Made by a program: the position numbers and the translations under genes | Source of the DNA: Pseudarthrobacter sp. BIM B-2242 | GTDB taxonomy: Bacteria; Actinomycetota; Actinomycetes; Actinomycetales; Micrococcaceae | Assembly (NCBI RefSeq): GCF_014764445.1 | Contig: NZ_CP061721.1 | Location: 1,860,001 to 1,924,000 of the forward strand | Length of the DNA: 64,000 nt | Direction: 5' to 3' | Shown: in pieces, positions 51,990 through 61,761 of the stretch | Layout of the letters: every line of letters begins with the position of its first letter | How positions within the stretch are numbered: position 1 is the stretch's first letter | The notes under the pieces: generated by a model | The model's database searches: none | The model's input: only the letters and a program-made list of their open reading frames with translations | Told to the model about the DNA's origin: nothing

Positions 51990-54728
51990 ATGACCTCCAC
52001 CAGTCTCGACTCCCTAGTCGGGGAAACACTCCTGGCCCCGGCCGCGCCCACCAGGCTTCGCGCGGAGCACCTGCGCGAGGCGATGGGCATCACCACCACG
52101 CAGCCGCGCCTGAGCTGGACACCGCCCGCCGGAACCATGTCGCAGGGCGCGTATCGGATCACGGCAAGCAACGGCTGGGACACCGGCCGGCTGGAGTCCG
52201 CGCAGCATGTCCTGGTGCCATATTCCGGGCCGGCGCTGCAGTCGCGCAGCCGCTTCGAGTGGCGGGTGCGGACGTGGGACACGAACGCCGACGGCACCGA
52301 AACGGAGAGCGCCTGGTCTGACCCGATGCCCGTGGAGCTGGGGCTCCTGCACGCCTCCGACTGGACAGCGCAGTGGATCGGGCCTGACGAACCCGATGTT
52401 CCGGCCCCCGGCGAGCGCCGCGGCTACGCCCTGCACAAGACCTTGACATTGGACGCCGCACCGAAGACAGCCCGCGTGTACGCCACCGCCAATGGCATCT
52501 ACGAACTGTTCCTCAACGGCGTGCGCGTCGGCGACCAGCAACTTACCCCCGGTTCAACGAGCTACAACACCACCCTGCAGGTCCAGGCCTACGACGTCAC
52601 CGCGCTTCTGCACCCCGGCACCAACACCATCCGCGCCGTCCTCACGGATGGCTGGTACCGCGGAACCTTCGGATACACGCGCGACGCCGACATGTACGGC
52701 ACGCACACGGCCCTCCTTGCGCAGGTGGAGCTGCAGTCCGGGAACAGCAGAACGGTCATCGGCACCGACTCGTCATGGCTGGTGTCCCCAACGGAAATCG
52801 TCAGCGCGGACCTTATGGCGGGCCAACGGGTCGACTTCCGCGTGCCGCGCGCCGGTGACGGCAGCGCTCTTCCGGTGAGTCCCGCCGTCGTGCGTCAAGG
52901 CAGCTATGCAACCCTGACCGGCCCGGTGGCGCCGCCCACCCGCATCGTGGACGAGCTTGCGGCGGTCTCCATCACCCGCGTGGCCAACGGCCACCACGTG
53001 GTGGATTTCGGCCAGAACATCCACGGCTGGGTCCGTCTCAGCAGGCTCGGCCCGCCGGGGGAGACGGTCACCCTCGTTTACGGCGAGGCGCTGGACGGTG
53101 ACGGCGACGTGAGCCAGGACCACCTGCGCCCGCACGACTTCCGCCGCCCCGGTCAGTTCCTGCCCGCCGGGCAGGTCGATGCGGTGACGGCGTCGGGCGC
53201 TCCCGGGGAAGTGTTCGAACCGCGGCACACCACCCACGGCTTCCAGTACGTGTCCGTGCAGGGCCTTGCGGCGGATCTGGCCGCTGAGGACATCACGGCC
53301 TGCCTGGTCCAGACTGACCTCGAACCGCTGGGCGCCTTCAGCTGCAGTGATGAGAGGCTGAACAGGCTGCACGGGATTGTGGACCGGAGTTTCCGGGGCA
53401 ACTCCTGCGAGGTGCCCACCGACTGCCCGCAGCGCGAGAAGGCCGGCTGGACGGGGGACTGGCAGCTGTTCGTGACCACCGCCGCGTACCTCTACGACGT
53501 CGCCGGCTTCTCGCGGAAATGGCTAAGCGACGTCCGTGCCGACCAGTGGGAGAACGGCGTCATCGCCAACATCTCCCCGTCGCCAGGCCCGGGGATTACC
53601 TCTGCTGAGTTCATGGCGTTCACCAACGGGTCCTGCGGCTGGGGCGACGCGATCGTGATGGTGCCGTGGGAGCTTTACCTGGCCACCGGCGACGCCGGGA
53701 TCCTGGCCGAAAACCGGGAGGCGATGAACCGCTGGCTCGGCTTCGTCCGAAGCACCGCAGAGACGCAGCGGCACCCGCTCCGAACTGCTGCCGGCCCGGT
53801 TCCAGCCCCGCACGAAAAGTTCCTCTGGGACACCGGCTTCCACTTTGGTGAATGGATGGAACCGGACGGCCCGGAACCGGACCTGTTCGGTTCCCGCTCC
53901 GCCGATCACGGCATCGTGGCCACAGCCTACTACCGCAACACCACGGCCCTGATGGCGAAGAGTGCGGCCGTTCTCGGCTACGCGACGGAAGCCCGGGAGC
54001 TGGCTGAGCTCTCCGAAAACGTCCGGCAGGCCTGGGCCGCGGAATACCTTGACTCCGCAGGGCAACTGACCCAGCCAAGCCAGGCGAACTGCGTCCGGGC
54101 ACTGGCGTTTGATCTTGTCAGCCCGGAGCAGCGCCACGCCGTCACGGCTCAGCTGGTCTCGCTGATCAGGGCCGCCGGAACGCACGTGGGGACCGGCTTC
54201 CTGGCAACGCCCTACCTGCTCCCCGTTTTGGCAGATAACGGTGAACCGGACCTGGCCTACGAGCTGCTCATGCAGGACTCGGAACCATCCTGGCTGGTGA
54301 TGGTGGACCGTGGCGCCACCACCATGTGGGAGCTGTGGAACGGACTCGACGCCGATGGCGCCCCGCACCAGTCCCTGAACCACTACAGCAAGGGCGCCGT
54401 GGTGTCCTTCCTCCACCGCTACACGGCCGGCCTGCGGCAGGCTCCCGGCAGCGCGGGCTACAAACGCATCATCGTCGAGCCGCGGCCCGGGCCGGCGCTG
54501 ACGTCTGCGGCCACCTCCCATCGAGGCCCGCAAGGCCTGATTGAGGTGCAGTGGGTAATGGACGACGGCGGGCTGCAGCTTCGCGTTGCGGTCCCTCCGG
54601 GCACCACCGCCGAAGTCCGGCTCCCCGGCCTGCCTCCCGCCGTCGTCGGCCCCGGAACCCATCACTTCACTGCCGCAGCCCGCTGCGGAACTCCCGAAAA
54701 CCCAGAGCTCGTAAGGAGCACACCATGA
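51990..54728 (+). CDS. GH78 alpha-L-rhamnosidase, copy 2
   Basis: A 912 aa protein. It starts with an Ig-like domain (LRAEHLREAMGI ... PRLSWTPPAG), then the beta-sandwich domains (ANGIYELFLNGVRVGDQQLTPG; DGWYRGTFG; VDFGQNIHGWVRL) and the barrel with DCPQREKAGWTGD and TMWELWNGL. The full-length GH78 order suggests a different linkage or aglycone preference from copy 1. No signal peptide. It overlaps the next hydrolase gene by 4 nt. Confidence 0.95.
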   Translation: MTSTSLDSLVGETLLAPAAPTRLRAEHLREAMGITTTQPRLSWTPPAGTMSQGAYRITASNGWDTGRLESAQHVLVPYSGPALQSRSRFEWRVRTWDTNADGTETESAWSDPMPVELGLLHASDWTAQWIGPDEPDVPAPGERRGYALHKTLTLDAAPKTARVYATANGIYELFLNGVRVGDQQLTPGSTSYNTTLQVQAYDVTALLHPGTNTIRAVLTDGWYRGTFGYTRDADMYGTHTALLAQVELQSGNSRTVIGTDSSWLVSPTEIVSADLMAGQRVDFRVPRAGDGSALPVSPAVVRQGSYATLTGPVAPPTRIVDELAAVSITRVANGHHVVDFGQNIHGWVRLSRLGPPGETVTLVYGEALDGDGDVSQDHLRPHDFRRPGQFLPAGQVDAVTASGAPGEVFEPRHTTHGFQYVSVQGLAADLAAEDITACLVQTDLEPLGAFSCSDERLNRLHGIVDRSFRGNSCEVPTDCPQREKAGWTGDWQLFVTTAAYLYDVAGFSRKWLSDVRADQWENGVIANISPSPGPGITSAEFMAFTNGSCGWGDAIVMVPWELYLATGDAGILAENREAMNRWLGFVRSTAETQRHPLRTAAGPVPAPHEKFLWDTGFHFGEWMEPDGPEPDLFGSRSADHGIVATAYYRNTTALMAKSAAVLGYATEARELAELSENVRQAWAAEYLDSAGQLTQPSQANCVRALAFDLVSPEQRHAVTAQLVSLIRAAGTHVGTGFLATPYLLPVLADNGEPDLAYELLMQDSEPSWLVMVDRGATTMWELWNGLDADGAPHQSLNHYSKGAVVSFLHRYTAGLRQAPGSAGYKRIIVEPRPGPALTSAATSHRGPQGLIEVQWVMDDGGLQLRVAVPPGTTAEVRLPGLPPAVVGPGTHHFTAAARCGTPENPELVRSTP

Positions 54729-55717
54729 GTGTCAACGAAGCCAACGAGGTCCGCTATACCGAACACACGGACCCTGTCCGCCCGGGCAGCGTGAAGGTTC
54801 CGGCGTTCCCGGTATTCGATGCCCCGGGCGTTCCCGGGCACGTCTCGGACGTCTCCGCAGTGCACAGGGAAGTCACCTACGCCCGCGCCATCGGTTTCCG
54901 GCCGCTCAAGATGGACATCTGGCTTCCCCGCCAGGCTGCCGGACCCGTGCCGCTGGTGGTGTGGGTCCATGGCGGCGCCTTCCAGCTGGGTGACCGCCGC
55001 GAGCTGCCGCCCACTTTCGAACCGGACTCCGTGTTCCGCCTGCTCAACGAGGCCGGGATTGCCTGCGCCACTGTCGATTACCGGCACTCCTTGGAGGCGC
55101 CGTTCCCCGCCCAGCTGCATGACGTGAAGGCTGCTGTCCGCTATCTTCGGGAATTTTCGGAGGACCTGGGCGTCGATCCTGACAGGCTCGGGGCATGGGG
55201 CGAATCCGCTGGCGGCCAACTGGCGGCAATGCTGGGACTGACCGGAAACCGGGACGACCTGCACGGCGGCCTTGGCGCCCAGGGGCACCCCAGCAGCATC
55301 AGCGCGGTGGCCGATTTCTACGGAACCTCCTCACTAGCCCGGATCCCGGCCAGGGACGAGCTGGCCGGACTGTTCCCGCCTGCGTTGACTGCCGCGGTGC
55401 CGGCCGGGATGCCGCTTCAGCCCGGCCCCATGCTGGTGGGCGGCTCCGACGATCCCGCGCTCCTGGCCGCGGCGAGCCCGGTCAGCTACGTAACGGCCGG
55501 TGCCCCGCCCTTCCTGCTGGTCCACGGCGACAGCGACGGCCTGGTGCCGCACGAGCAGACAGATCTGCTGGCCGGTGCACTTGCGCACGCGGGAGTGGAA
55601 CACGAAGTGGTCACCATCAAGGGTGCGGACCATTGCTTCTTCGGCGCGGAGGACCAGCTGGACGCCATCCTTGCTGCCGCCGTCGGCTTCTTCGTCGAAA
55701 AGCTGGGCAGGCCATGA
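54725..55717 (+). CDS. alpha/beta hydrolase (BD-FAE/HSL-type esterase)
   Basis: A 330 aa protein. Oxyanion motif VHGGAF, nucleophile Ser in GESAGG, Asp in LVHGDSDGLVP and His in GADHCFF, so the catalytic triad is complete. Feruloyl-esterase-like proteins of this group cleave aromatic esters. In a quercetin route the depside formed by the dioxygenase is such an ester. Overlaps rhamnosidase 2 and the next hydrolase by 4 nt each. Confidence 0.9.
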   Translation: MSVNEANEVRYTEHTDPVRPGSVKVPAFPVFDAPGVPGHVSDVSAVHREVTYARAIGFRPLKMDIWLPRQAAGPVPLVVWVHGGAFQLGDRRELPPTFEPDSVFRLLNEAGIACATVDYRHSLEAPFPAQLHDVKAAVRYLREFSEDLGVDPDRLGAWGESAGGQLAAMLGLTGNRDDLHGGLGAQGHPSSISAVADFYGTSSLARIPARDELAGLFPPALTAAVPAGMPLQPGPMLVGGSDDPALLAAASPVSYVTAGAPPFLLVHGDSDGLVPHEQTDLLAGALAHAGVEHEVVTIKGADHCFFGAEDQLDAILAAAVGFFVEKLGRP

Positions 55718-56658
55718 CAGCCCCTCAGCGGGAGGCATCGGCTCCTGCCGACGGCGGGACGCCGGCACCCGACGCGGGTTTCGCTGAGTACCTCGCTGCT
55801 CCTGAAGGCCCGGAAACGCCTGCGGGACAGAGTGGCCCCGATGTTCCCATCCGTACCGTCACCGCTGATGGCATTTCCGGGCCGGTGGCGATTCGGATCT
55901 ACGGGGAGGTGGCCGGCGCGGCCGGACCGGCACTGGTGTGGCTGCACGGCGGAGGATTCGTCAGCGGCAGCCTGGACATGCCCGAGTCCGACTACCTGGG
56001 CCGGATGCTGGCAGCCGCCGGCACCCCGGTGCTGTCGGTCGACTACCGGCTGGCACGCGACGGAGTCCACTTCCCCGTGCCCCACGAAGACGCTTTAGCC
56101 GCCTGGTCCTGGGTGCGCAGTAACGCTGCGGGGCTAGGGCTGGATCCTGAACTCCTGTGCCTGGGCGGGGCGGGTGCGGGCGGAAACCTCGCGGTGGGCG
56201 CGGCCCTGTACCTGACAGATTCCGGCAGGCCGCTGCCTGCGAAGCTCCTGCTGGCCTATCCCTTCCTGCACGCCGAATTGCCGCCGCCCGCAGGCGGGCT
56301 GGACGAGCAGGTGATGGCCACACTTCCCCGGCACCTTCGCTTCACCCGCGAAGACTGCGTCCGGCAAGCGGAAAACTACGTGGGCGGCCCCGTCAGCATG
56401 GCGTCCTCCTACGCCATGCCCGGCTACGCAGACCCGTCCGGGCTGCCGCCGACGGCCATCGTTGCCTGCGAGTACGACGACGCCCGTGGCTCATCGGAGA
56501 GCTTCGCCGCCAACCTGAAACAGGCAGGCATTCCGGTGTCCTACTTCCTCGCCCGCGGAGCGGTCCACGGCCACCTCAACCACGCGGCCGGCAGCCCGGA
56601 GGCGCAGCCCGTCCTGGATTTCCTGGCAAAGGAGCTGGCCTCCGTCAGGGCGCTGTGA
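55714..56658 (+). CDS. HSL-family alpha/beta hydrolase lacking the nucleophile Ser
   Basis: A 314 aa protein. It has the HGGG oxyanion motif (WLHGGGFVSGS) and candidate Asp (CEYDDARGSSE) and His (AVHGHLNH). The expected GDSAGG reads GAGAGG (CLGGAGAGGNLAVG), so the catalytic Ser is replaced by Gly. Either it is an inactive partner or binding protein, or it uses another residue. The rest of the fold looks undamaged. Coupled by 4 nt overlap to the upstream esterase. Confidence 0.85.
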   Translation: MTAPQREASAPADGGTPAPDAGFAEYLAAPEGPETPAGQSGPDVPIRTVTADGISGPVAIRIYGEVAGAAGPALVWLHGGGFVSGSLDMPESDYLGRMLAAAGTPVLSVDYRLARDGVHFPVPHEDALAAWSWVRSNAAGLGLDPELLCLGGAGAGGNLAVGAALYLTDSGRPLPAKLLLAYPFLHAELPPPAGGLDEQVMATLPRHLRFTREDCVRQAENYVGGPVSMASSYAMPGYADPSGLPPTAIVACEYDDARGSSESFAANLKQAGIPVSYFLARGAVHGHLNHAAGSPEAQPVLDFLAKELASVRAL

Positions 56659-56698
56659 GGCCGGTGTCGGGCTTCGACGCGGCAGGTCTTCAAAGCTG

Positions 56699-56713
56699 TT
56701 TCATTGAGTGAAA
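56699..56713. promoter_or_regulatory. IclR-type operator upstream of the 56810 hydrolase
   Basis: TTTCATTGAGTGAAA followed by GCG, the same 3' extension as at 62980. It lies 96 nt before the ATG and 40 nt after the upstream stop, which marks a new promoter here. Confidence 0.65.
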
Positions 56714-56809
56714 GCGGCCATGCGGAGGGCACTCGCCGTACGCGAAAGTTGAGTTGTGACACGGTCCACACGGGTGGCCCGGCGCATGAACGAAATGGCG
56801 CGGTAAGAC

Positions 56810-57706
56810 ATGGAGTCAACGACGACGGCAGGGCGGGTTGTGAAGGGCATCGAGTTTGCCCACCGCGAGGGGTCAGCCCCGCTGCTGCTTGATCTCTACA
56901 CCCCCGCCGCCCCGAAGCAGTCCGGAGCTATGCCGGCGGTCGTCCATTACCACGGCGGCGGCTGGCGAACCGGGGGCCGTTCATCCCTGGGCCCGCACGT
57001 GGACACACTCGGTTTGAGCCCGATAGAGCGCCTGGCGGATGCTGGGTTTGTGGTCGCTTCGGCCGACTACCGGCTGAGCTCTGTGGCCACCTTCCCGGCC
57101 CAGTTGGTGGACGCAAAAGCCGCGGTCCGCTGGCTCCGGGCGCACGCCGCTGAGTACAACGTGGACCCGGACAGGATCTACGCGTGGGGCGACTCGGCCG
57201 GTGGACATCTCGCGTGTCTGGTGGGGCTGACCGGCGGATCCCCGGAGTGGCTCGGCCGGGATGATTCCGGCAAGCCAACGGACGTCAGCGACGCCGTGGC
57301 CGCCGTGGCGGCCTGGTACCCGCCCACCGACCTGCTCCACATGGGGCAACAGGCGCTGCCCGGCGCCGTCGCCAGCGCCGATGATCCAGGTTCGAGGGAG
57401 GCGCTCCTCCTGGGTGCCCAGCCCGCCGAAGCACCGGACAAGGCAGTGGCCGCGAGTCCTGTCACTTACGCGGGCAACCACGCCCCGCCGTTCTTCCTGG
57501 CGCACGGAACCGCTGACCGTTTTGTGCCGCCCGCACAGTCCGCGACGCTGGCCGCGGCGCTGGAAGCCGCGGGCACCGACGTCGAACTCTTGCTCATTGA
57601 AGGAGCCGACCACATGTGGCAGCTGCCGGGCCAGGACCCGGCCGCGGCAGCGAAAGCCGCCGGCGCCACCATCGACTTTTTCCGCCGCCAGGCTTACCAG
57701 CCCTGA
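56810..57706 (+). CDS. alpha/beta hydrolase, carboxylesterase type
   Basis: A 298 aa protein. YHGGGW oxyanion motif, GDSAGG nucleophile elbow, LAHGTADRFVP (Asp) and GADHMW (His). Complete triad. It is a second candidate for ester cleavage of the quercetinase product. First gene of a four-gene unit (hydrolase, FAH, monooxygenase, DUF3500). Confidence 0.9.
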   Translation: MESTTTAGRVVKGIEFAHREGSAPLLLDLYTPAAPKQSGAMPAVVHYHGGGWRTGGRSSLGPHVDTLGLSPIERLADAGFVVASADYRLSSVATFPAQLVDAKAAVRWLRAHAAEYNVDPDRIYAWGDSAGGHLACLVGLTGGSPEWLGRDDSGKPTDVSDAVAAVAAWYPPTDLLHMGQQALPGAVASADDPGSREALLLGAQPAEAPDKAVAASPVTYAGNHAPPFFLAHGTADRFVPPAQSATLAAALEAAGTDVELLLIEGADHMWQLPGQDPAAAAKAAGATIDFFRRQAYQP

Positions 57707-57755
57707 CCCCAGACATCCCGGGCACCAGCCCGGGCAAGAAGTGAAAGGCCCCCTT

Positions 57756-58613
57756 ATGCAGTTTGTTGGCATCAACCACCAGGGCGAGTCCTGGGCCGCA
57801 GCCCTTGTGGACCCGCTCCTTTACCCGCTCGCGCCCGTTGGCGATTTCTGGCGCGATCCCGCCGGCTGGCAGGACAAGGCAGTCACGCTAACGGCCGACG
57901 CCGGCAGCTCGCTTGAGCGCGGAACCGTCGCCGAAGTGCCGCTGGTCCCTGCCTCCGCCCGCGTGATCTGCGTGGGACTGAACTACAAGGCGCACGCCGC
58001 AGAAGGCAGCTTCAAGGACCAGGACCTGCCGCCGTACCCCACCCTCTTCGGGCGCTGGACGGCGTCGTTGTCCGTGGGCAACGTCCCGGTGCCGGTACCT
58101 GGCGGCGAAGCCGGGCTGGACTGGGAAGGCGAAGTTGCAGCCTATCTCGGCCGGCGCGTCGAGTCCGCTGATGAGGCAGCCGCCGCGGACGCCGTCTTTG
58201 GCTATTCCACCTTCAACGACCTCACGGCCCGCCGTGCCCAGAAGCTGACGTCGCAGTGGACGCTGGGCAAGAACGGTGACTTTACCGGCCCGCTGGGCCC
58301 GCTGGTCAGCCGCGACGAGGTGGGCGATCTCCGGGACGGCCTCCAGGTCCGGACGCGCGTGAACGGCACCGAAGTCCAGAACGGCAACACCAGGGACATG
58401 ATCTTCTCCGTGCCGGCCATCATTTCGCTGATCAGCGAAACCTTCACCCTCCACCCCGGCGACGTGATCGCCACCGGCACCCCGGAGGGCGTGGGCTACG
58501 CGCGGACACCGCAGTGGCTCCTGCAGGCCGGCGACACCGTGGAAGTGGAAATTGAGCGGCTGGGCACCCTGGTGACCCCCATCGGCGACCCGGCGCTCCG
58601 GGCGAGGGCCTGA
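57756..58613 (+). CDS. fumarylacetoacetate hydrolase (FAH) family protein
   Basis: 285 aa from the ATG at 57756 (AAAGG upstream). C-terminal FAH domain with VGLNYKAHAAE, the metal site DWEGE (Asp122-Glu126), STFNDLTARRAQ, and IATGTPEGVGY. Family members hydrolyse C-C bonds of beta-diketones or decarboxylate oxo-acids after aromatic ring opening. It would act late in the aromatic branch. Overlaps the monooxygenase by 1 nt (TGATG). Confidence 0.92.
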   Translation: MQFVGINHQGESWAAALVDPLLYPLAPVGDFWRDPAGWQDKAVTLTADAGSSLERGTVAEVPLVPASARVICVGLNYKAHAAEGSFKDQDLPPYPTLFGRWTASLSVGNVPVPVPGGEAGLDWEGEVAAYLGRRVESADEAAAADAVFGYSTFNDLTARRAQKLTSQWTLGKNGDFTGPLGPLVSRDEVGDLRDGLQVRTRVNGTEVQNGNTRDMIFSVPAIISLISETFTLHPGDVIATGTPEGVGYARTPQWLLQAGDTVEVEIERLGTLVTPIGDPALRARA

Positions 58614-60406
58614 TGGTCACCCACCGTTTCGCTAGCCCGGACATACTGCCGGCGGAGACACAGATCCTGATCTCCGGCGGCGGCCCCAGCGGCCTTTTCC
58701 TGGCGCTTGACCTGGCCTCCCGCGGCATCGCGAGCCTGGTGGTGGAGCCGCGGGATTCCGTGGACCACGCCCGGCCGCGGGCCAAAACCACCAATGCCCG
58801 CACTATGACGCACCTGCGCAGGCTTGGCCTGGCCGATCCACTGCGCGCTGCGTCGCCCCTGCCGGTGGACTACTCGCAGGACGTCAGCTTCTGCACCAGC
58901 CTCACCGGCCCGGGCGTCCACGAACTGCGCCGCTTCCGGCAGGCTTTCCAGCTGGTGCCCGGCCGGTATGGCCCCCAGCCGGAGTGCGGCCAGCAGGTTC
59001 CGCAGCCCGTGCTCGAGGAGGTGTTGCGGGCGGCCGTTGCCGGGTCGACTTTGGTGACGATGGTGACGGGCTGGAGCGTCGCGGACGTGCAGGGCACTGA
59101 ATCCGGCGTTGCGGAAGACAGCGCATCCACGCCGGCATACGTCGTCGACGTCGCTGCTGCCTCGGGTGCCTCCCGCACCATCCGTGCCGAATACGTGATC
59201 GGTGCCGACGGCGGGTCCTCCGCCGTGCGCCGGAGCCTGGGCATCCGTCTGGAAGGCGGGTCGGCAGCCCTCTCCAACATCAGCATCCTGTTCCGCTCCG
59301 GGGGCCTCGCTTCCGCGGTGGCACTGGAACCGGCAGTGCAGTACTGGGTGGTCGGCGCGGACACGTCCGGAATGGTGGGGCCGATGGATCTCGGCGGTAC
59401 GTGGTGGGCAATCGTCCAAGGCGTCGATCCGGAGGAAGAGGTGAACACCGGGAGTGCTGCCGCGATGGTCCGCTCGCTGGTGGGCGCCGACGTCGATATT
59501 GACGTCCTTGCCACCGATCCGTGGACGGCGCGCATGCTGCTGGCCCCGGAGTACCACCGCGGGGGGGTGTTCCTGGTGGGCGACGCCGCCCACCTCAACC
59601 CGCCTTGGGGCGGACACGGGTTTAACACCTGTGTTGGGGACGCCGCGAACCTGGCTTGGAAGCTCGCCGCAGTTCTTGCCGGGTGGGGCGGCCCGGACCT
59701 GCTGGACAGCTACGAGGCAGAGCGCCGTCCGGTGGCGGACCGCACCATCAGGGATGCCGCCGCCAACGGCAAGGCACTTGCCTACCACTTCGCCGACCCC
59801 GCTCTTCTTGCCGGCGGGACCGCCGGTGAAGCAGCGCGGGACGCGGCGGGCGAAGCCCTGGCCGTTAAACAGAGCGAGTTCGACTCCCTGGGCCTGGTCC
59901 TCGGCTACGCCTACGGGAACTCACCCGTGGTGGTCCCGGACGGGTTGCCGGCCCCGGCGGAGGATCCCATCGTGTACATTCCGTCCGCCAGTCCGGGCGC
60001 CCTGCTTCCACACGCCTGGCTGGATGAAACCGTCTCCGTGTACGACCTCTTGGGTGCCGGCTTCACGCTGCTCATTGATGCAGCTGCGCTGGCCGGCAAG
60101 CCAGCCGAGGAGGCATTTGCTCCCGTGGCGCAGACCGCGGGCCGGAAGGGAATCCCGGTGGCGATTGCCGCCGTCGGGCATTTCGACGACGGGACCTCCC
60201 CGTCCCGACTCTGGGGCGCCGACGCGGTGCTGGTCCGCCCCGACCAGCACGTTGCCTGGCGCGGGAGTTCGGCAGAGGCGGCAGCGGCGGCACTGGCCGT
60301 GGCCACCGGCCGGCCCGCGTCGGAAGACAAGGCACAGCAGCCGGAACAGCAGAACCAACACACCGAGCAGGAAGGGAAGGCCCGTGACCGCGTCGTCGTT
60401 CCGTGA
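58613..60406 (+). CDS. FAD-dependent aromatic monooxygenase
   Basis: A 597 aa protein of the PHBH/phenol hydroxylase type. GGGPSG at 22-27 binds the ADP of FAD; YVIGADGGSSAVR is the second FAD motif and GDAAHLNPPWGGHGFNT the third. The C-terminal thioredoxin-like region of phenol hydroxylases is present but short, ending in a Gln/Glu-rich tail. It would hydroxylate an aromatic acid or phenol, for example the phloroglucinol-carboxylate half of the depside (inferred). Overlaps the DUF3500 start by 23 nt. Confidence 0.92.
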   Translation: MVTHRFASPDILPAETQILISGGGPSGLFLALDLASRGIASLVVEPRDSVDHARPRAKTTNARTMTHLRRLGLADPLRAASPLPVDYSQDVSFCTSLTGPGVHELRRFRQAFQLVPGRYGPQPECGQQVPQPVLEEVLRAAVAGSTLVTMVTGWSVADVQGTESGVAEDSASTPAYVVDVAAASGASRTIRAEYVIGADGGSSAVRRSLGIRLEGGSAALSNISILFRSGGLASAVALEPAVQYWVVGADTSGMVGPMDLGGTWWAIVQGVDPEEEVNTGSAAAMVRSLVGADVDIDVLATDPWTARMLLAPEYHRGGVFLVGDAAHLNPPWGGHGFNTCVGDAANLAWKLAAVLAGWGGPDLLDSYEAERRPVADRTIRDAAANGKALAYHFADPALLAGGTAGEAARDAAGEALAVKQSEFDSLGLVLGYAYGNSPVVVPDGLPAPAEDPIVYIPSASPGALLPHAWLDETVSVYDLLGAGFTLLIDAAALAGKPAEEAFAPVAQTAGRKGIPVAIAAVGHFDDGTSPSRLWGADAVLVRPDQHVAWRGSSAEAAAAALAVATGRPASEDKAQQPEQQNQHTEQEGKARDRVVVP

Positions 60407-61647
60407 TTATCTCTTTACCCCTGACCACCCGCGCGTAGCGGAGATCCGCGGCCTGAACGCTCGCGAATACGCTGAGGCCGCCACCAGGGATTCCTTCGCC
60501 GGGCCCATGATCGAGGGCTGGCAGAAGCTGTATCCGCAGCCGTTCAAGGGCATCACGAACGACGGCGTCCTCCGCCCCGGGCTGTATCCGCTCGCTCCCG
60601 CGCGGGCGGGGGAGGAAGCGCCTACCGCGGAGATGACCGCGGCGGCCCGCAAGCTCCTCGATGCCGTCACCCTCGAGCAGGCCTCCCGGCTAAGTTACGC
60701 CGTGGATGCTCCGGAATGGCAGAGCTGGGCGAACCCGGAGTTTATGCAGCACGACACGGGACTGCGGCTCGACGAACTGGACGCCCCGGTGCGCGATGCC
60801 GTGTTCGCCGTGGTGGAAGCATCGCTGAGCCCGGCCGGCTTCGAGCTTGTGCGGAACCTCATGCGGATCAACGGCTTCCTCGGTGAACTGGTGGAGCTGC
60901 CGCTGCTGATGAACGAGTTCAGCTACAACTTTGCCCTGTTCGGGGAACCGTCCGAGACGAAGCCGTGGGGGTGGCAGCTGTTCGGGCACCACGCCGCGCT
61001 CAACTGCCTGGTAATGGGAACCCAGCTGGTGGTCTCGCCGGTGTTTATGGGCGCCGAGCCTGACGTAATCGACGCCGGGCCGTACCAGGGGGTGGCCGTG
61101 TTCAAGGAGCGCATCGCCCTGGCGCGGCAGCTCATGGCTGCGTTGCCTTCGGAGTTGCGCACGGAAGCCACGGTGTATGCATCGATGGTGGATCGAGCGA
61201 TGCCCGAAGACCGGCTTCACGCGGGCGACGAGCGGCACCTCGGCGGATGTTTCCAGGACAACCGGATCATCCCGTACGAGGGCATCCTGGTGGCGGACAT
61301 GCCTCCCGAAGCCCGGGCAATCCTGGACGCGGTGGTGGAGGACTTCATCGCGTACCTGCCCGACGGTCCGAGGGCTGCCCGACGGTCCGAGGGCTGCCCG
61401 GCGCCGCGAGATCACCGACCGCTACGACGAGAGCTTCTTCAGCTGGATCGGCGGCTGGCAAGGTGAGGAAGCCTTCTACTTCAGGCTGCAGAGCCCGGTG
61501 GTGGTCCTGGAACTGGACCACCACACCGGCGTGTTCCTCAGCAACGACGAGCCGGCCCCGTTCCACATGCACACCGTGGTGCGGACACCCAACGGCAACG
61601 ACTACGGCCGCGAACTCGTCAAGCAACACCCATCGATTGCTCCGTAA
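60384..61647 (+). pseudogene. DUF3500 protein gene, frameshifted by a 19 bp tandem duplication
   Basis: Starts at a GTG at 60384 after AGGAAGGGAAGG. The frame is normal to about residue 330 (SSFRDYLFTPDHPRVAEI ... NEFSYNFALFGEPS; FQDNRIIPYEGI). At 61361-61398 the 19 nt unit CGACGGTCCGAGGGCTGCC occurs twice in tandem. The shift ends the protein early, at 61466. Removing one copy restores a 414 aa protein ending with SFFSWIGGWQGEEAFYFRLQ-type sequence, HHTGVFL, HMHTVVRTPNG and the stop at 61647. DUF3500 proteins have no known activity. It may be a real mutation, a reversible slip, or an assembly error. Confidence 0.85.
61361..61398. repeat. 19 bp perfect tandem duplication
   Basis: Two adjacent identical copies of CGACGGTCCGAGGGCTGCC (61361-61379 and 61380-61398). 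The length is not a multiple of three. Confidence 0.95.
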
Positions 61648-61693
61648 CTGCCCTTTTGGGCCGCCAAAACGGCGTTTACGGAGCACTCGATGG
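61630..61693. repeat. 64 nt palindromic element A
   Basis: Imperfect hairpin with arms of about 30 nt (26 of 30 paired). It begins CCATCGATTGCTCCGTAA and ends with its mirror ...GAGCACTCGATGG. It overlaps the end of the DUF3500 frame. It shares its length, ends and central TTTTGG with element C (61762-61825), so both may be copies of one repeat family. Confidence 0.6.
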
Positions 61694-61709
61694 CTCCCAG
61701 GAACCAGAA

Positions 61710-61745
61710 AATGGCCCGGACTTCCTTTCGGAGGTCCGGGCCATT
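61710..61745. terminator. strong hairpin between DUF3500 and quercetinase genes
   Basis: Arms AATGGCCCGGACTTCC and GGAGGTCCGGGCCATT (one mismatch) with a 4 nt loop, preceded by AAA and followed by GGTTT. It can terminate transcription from both convergent sides. Confidence 0.7.
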
Positions 61746-61761
61746 GGTTTGTGGAGCAACG

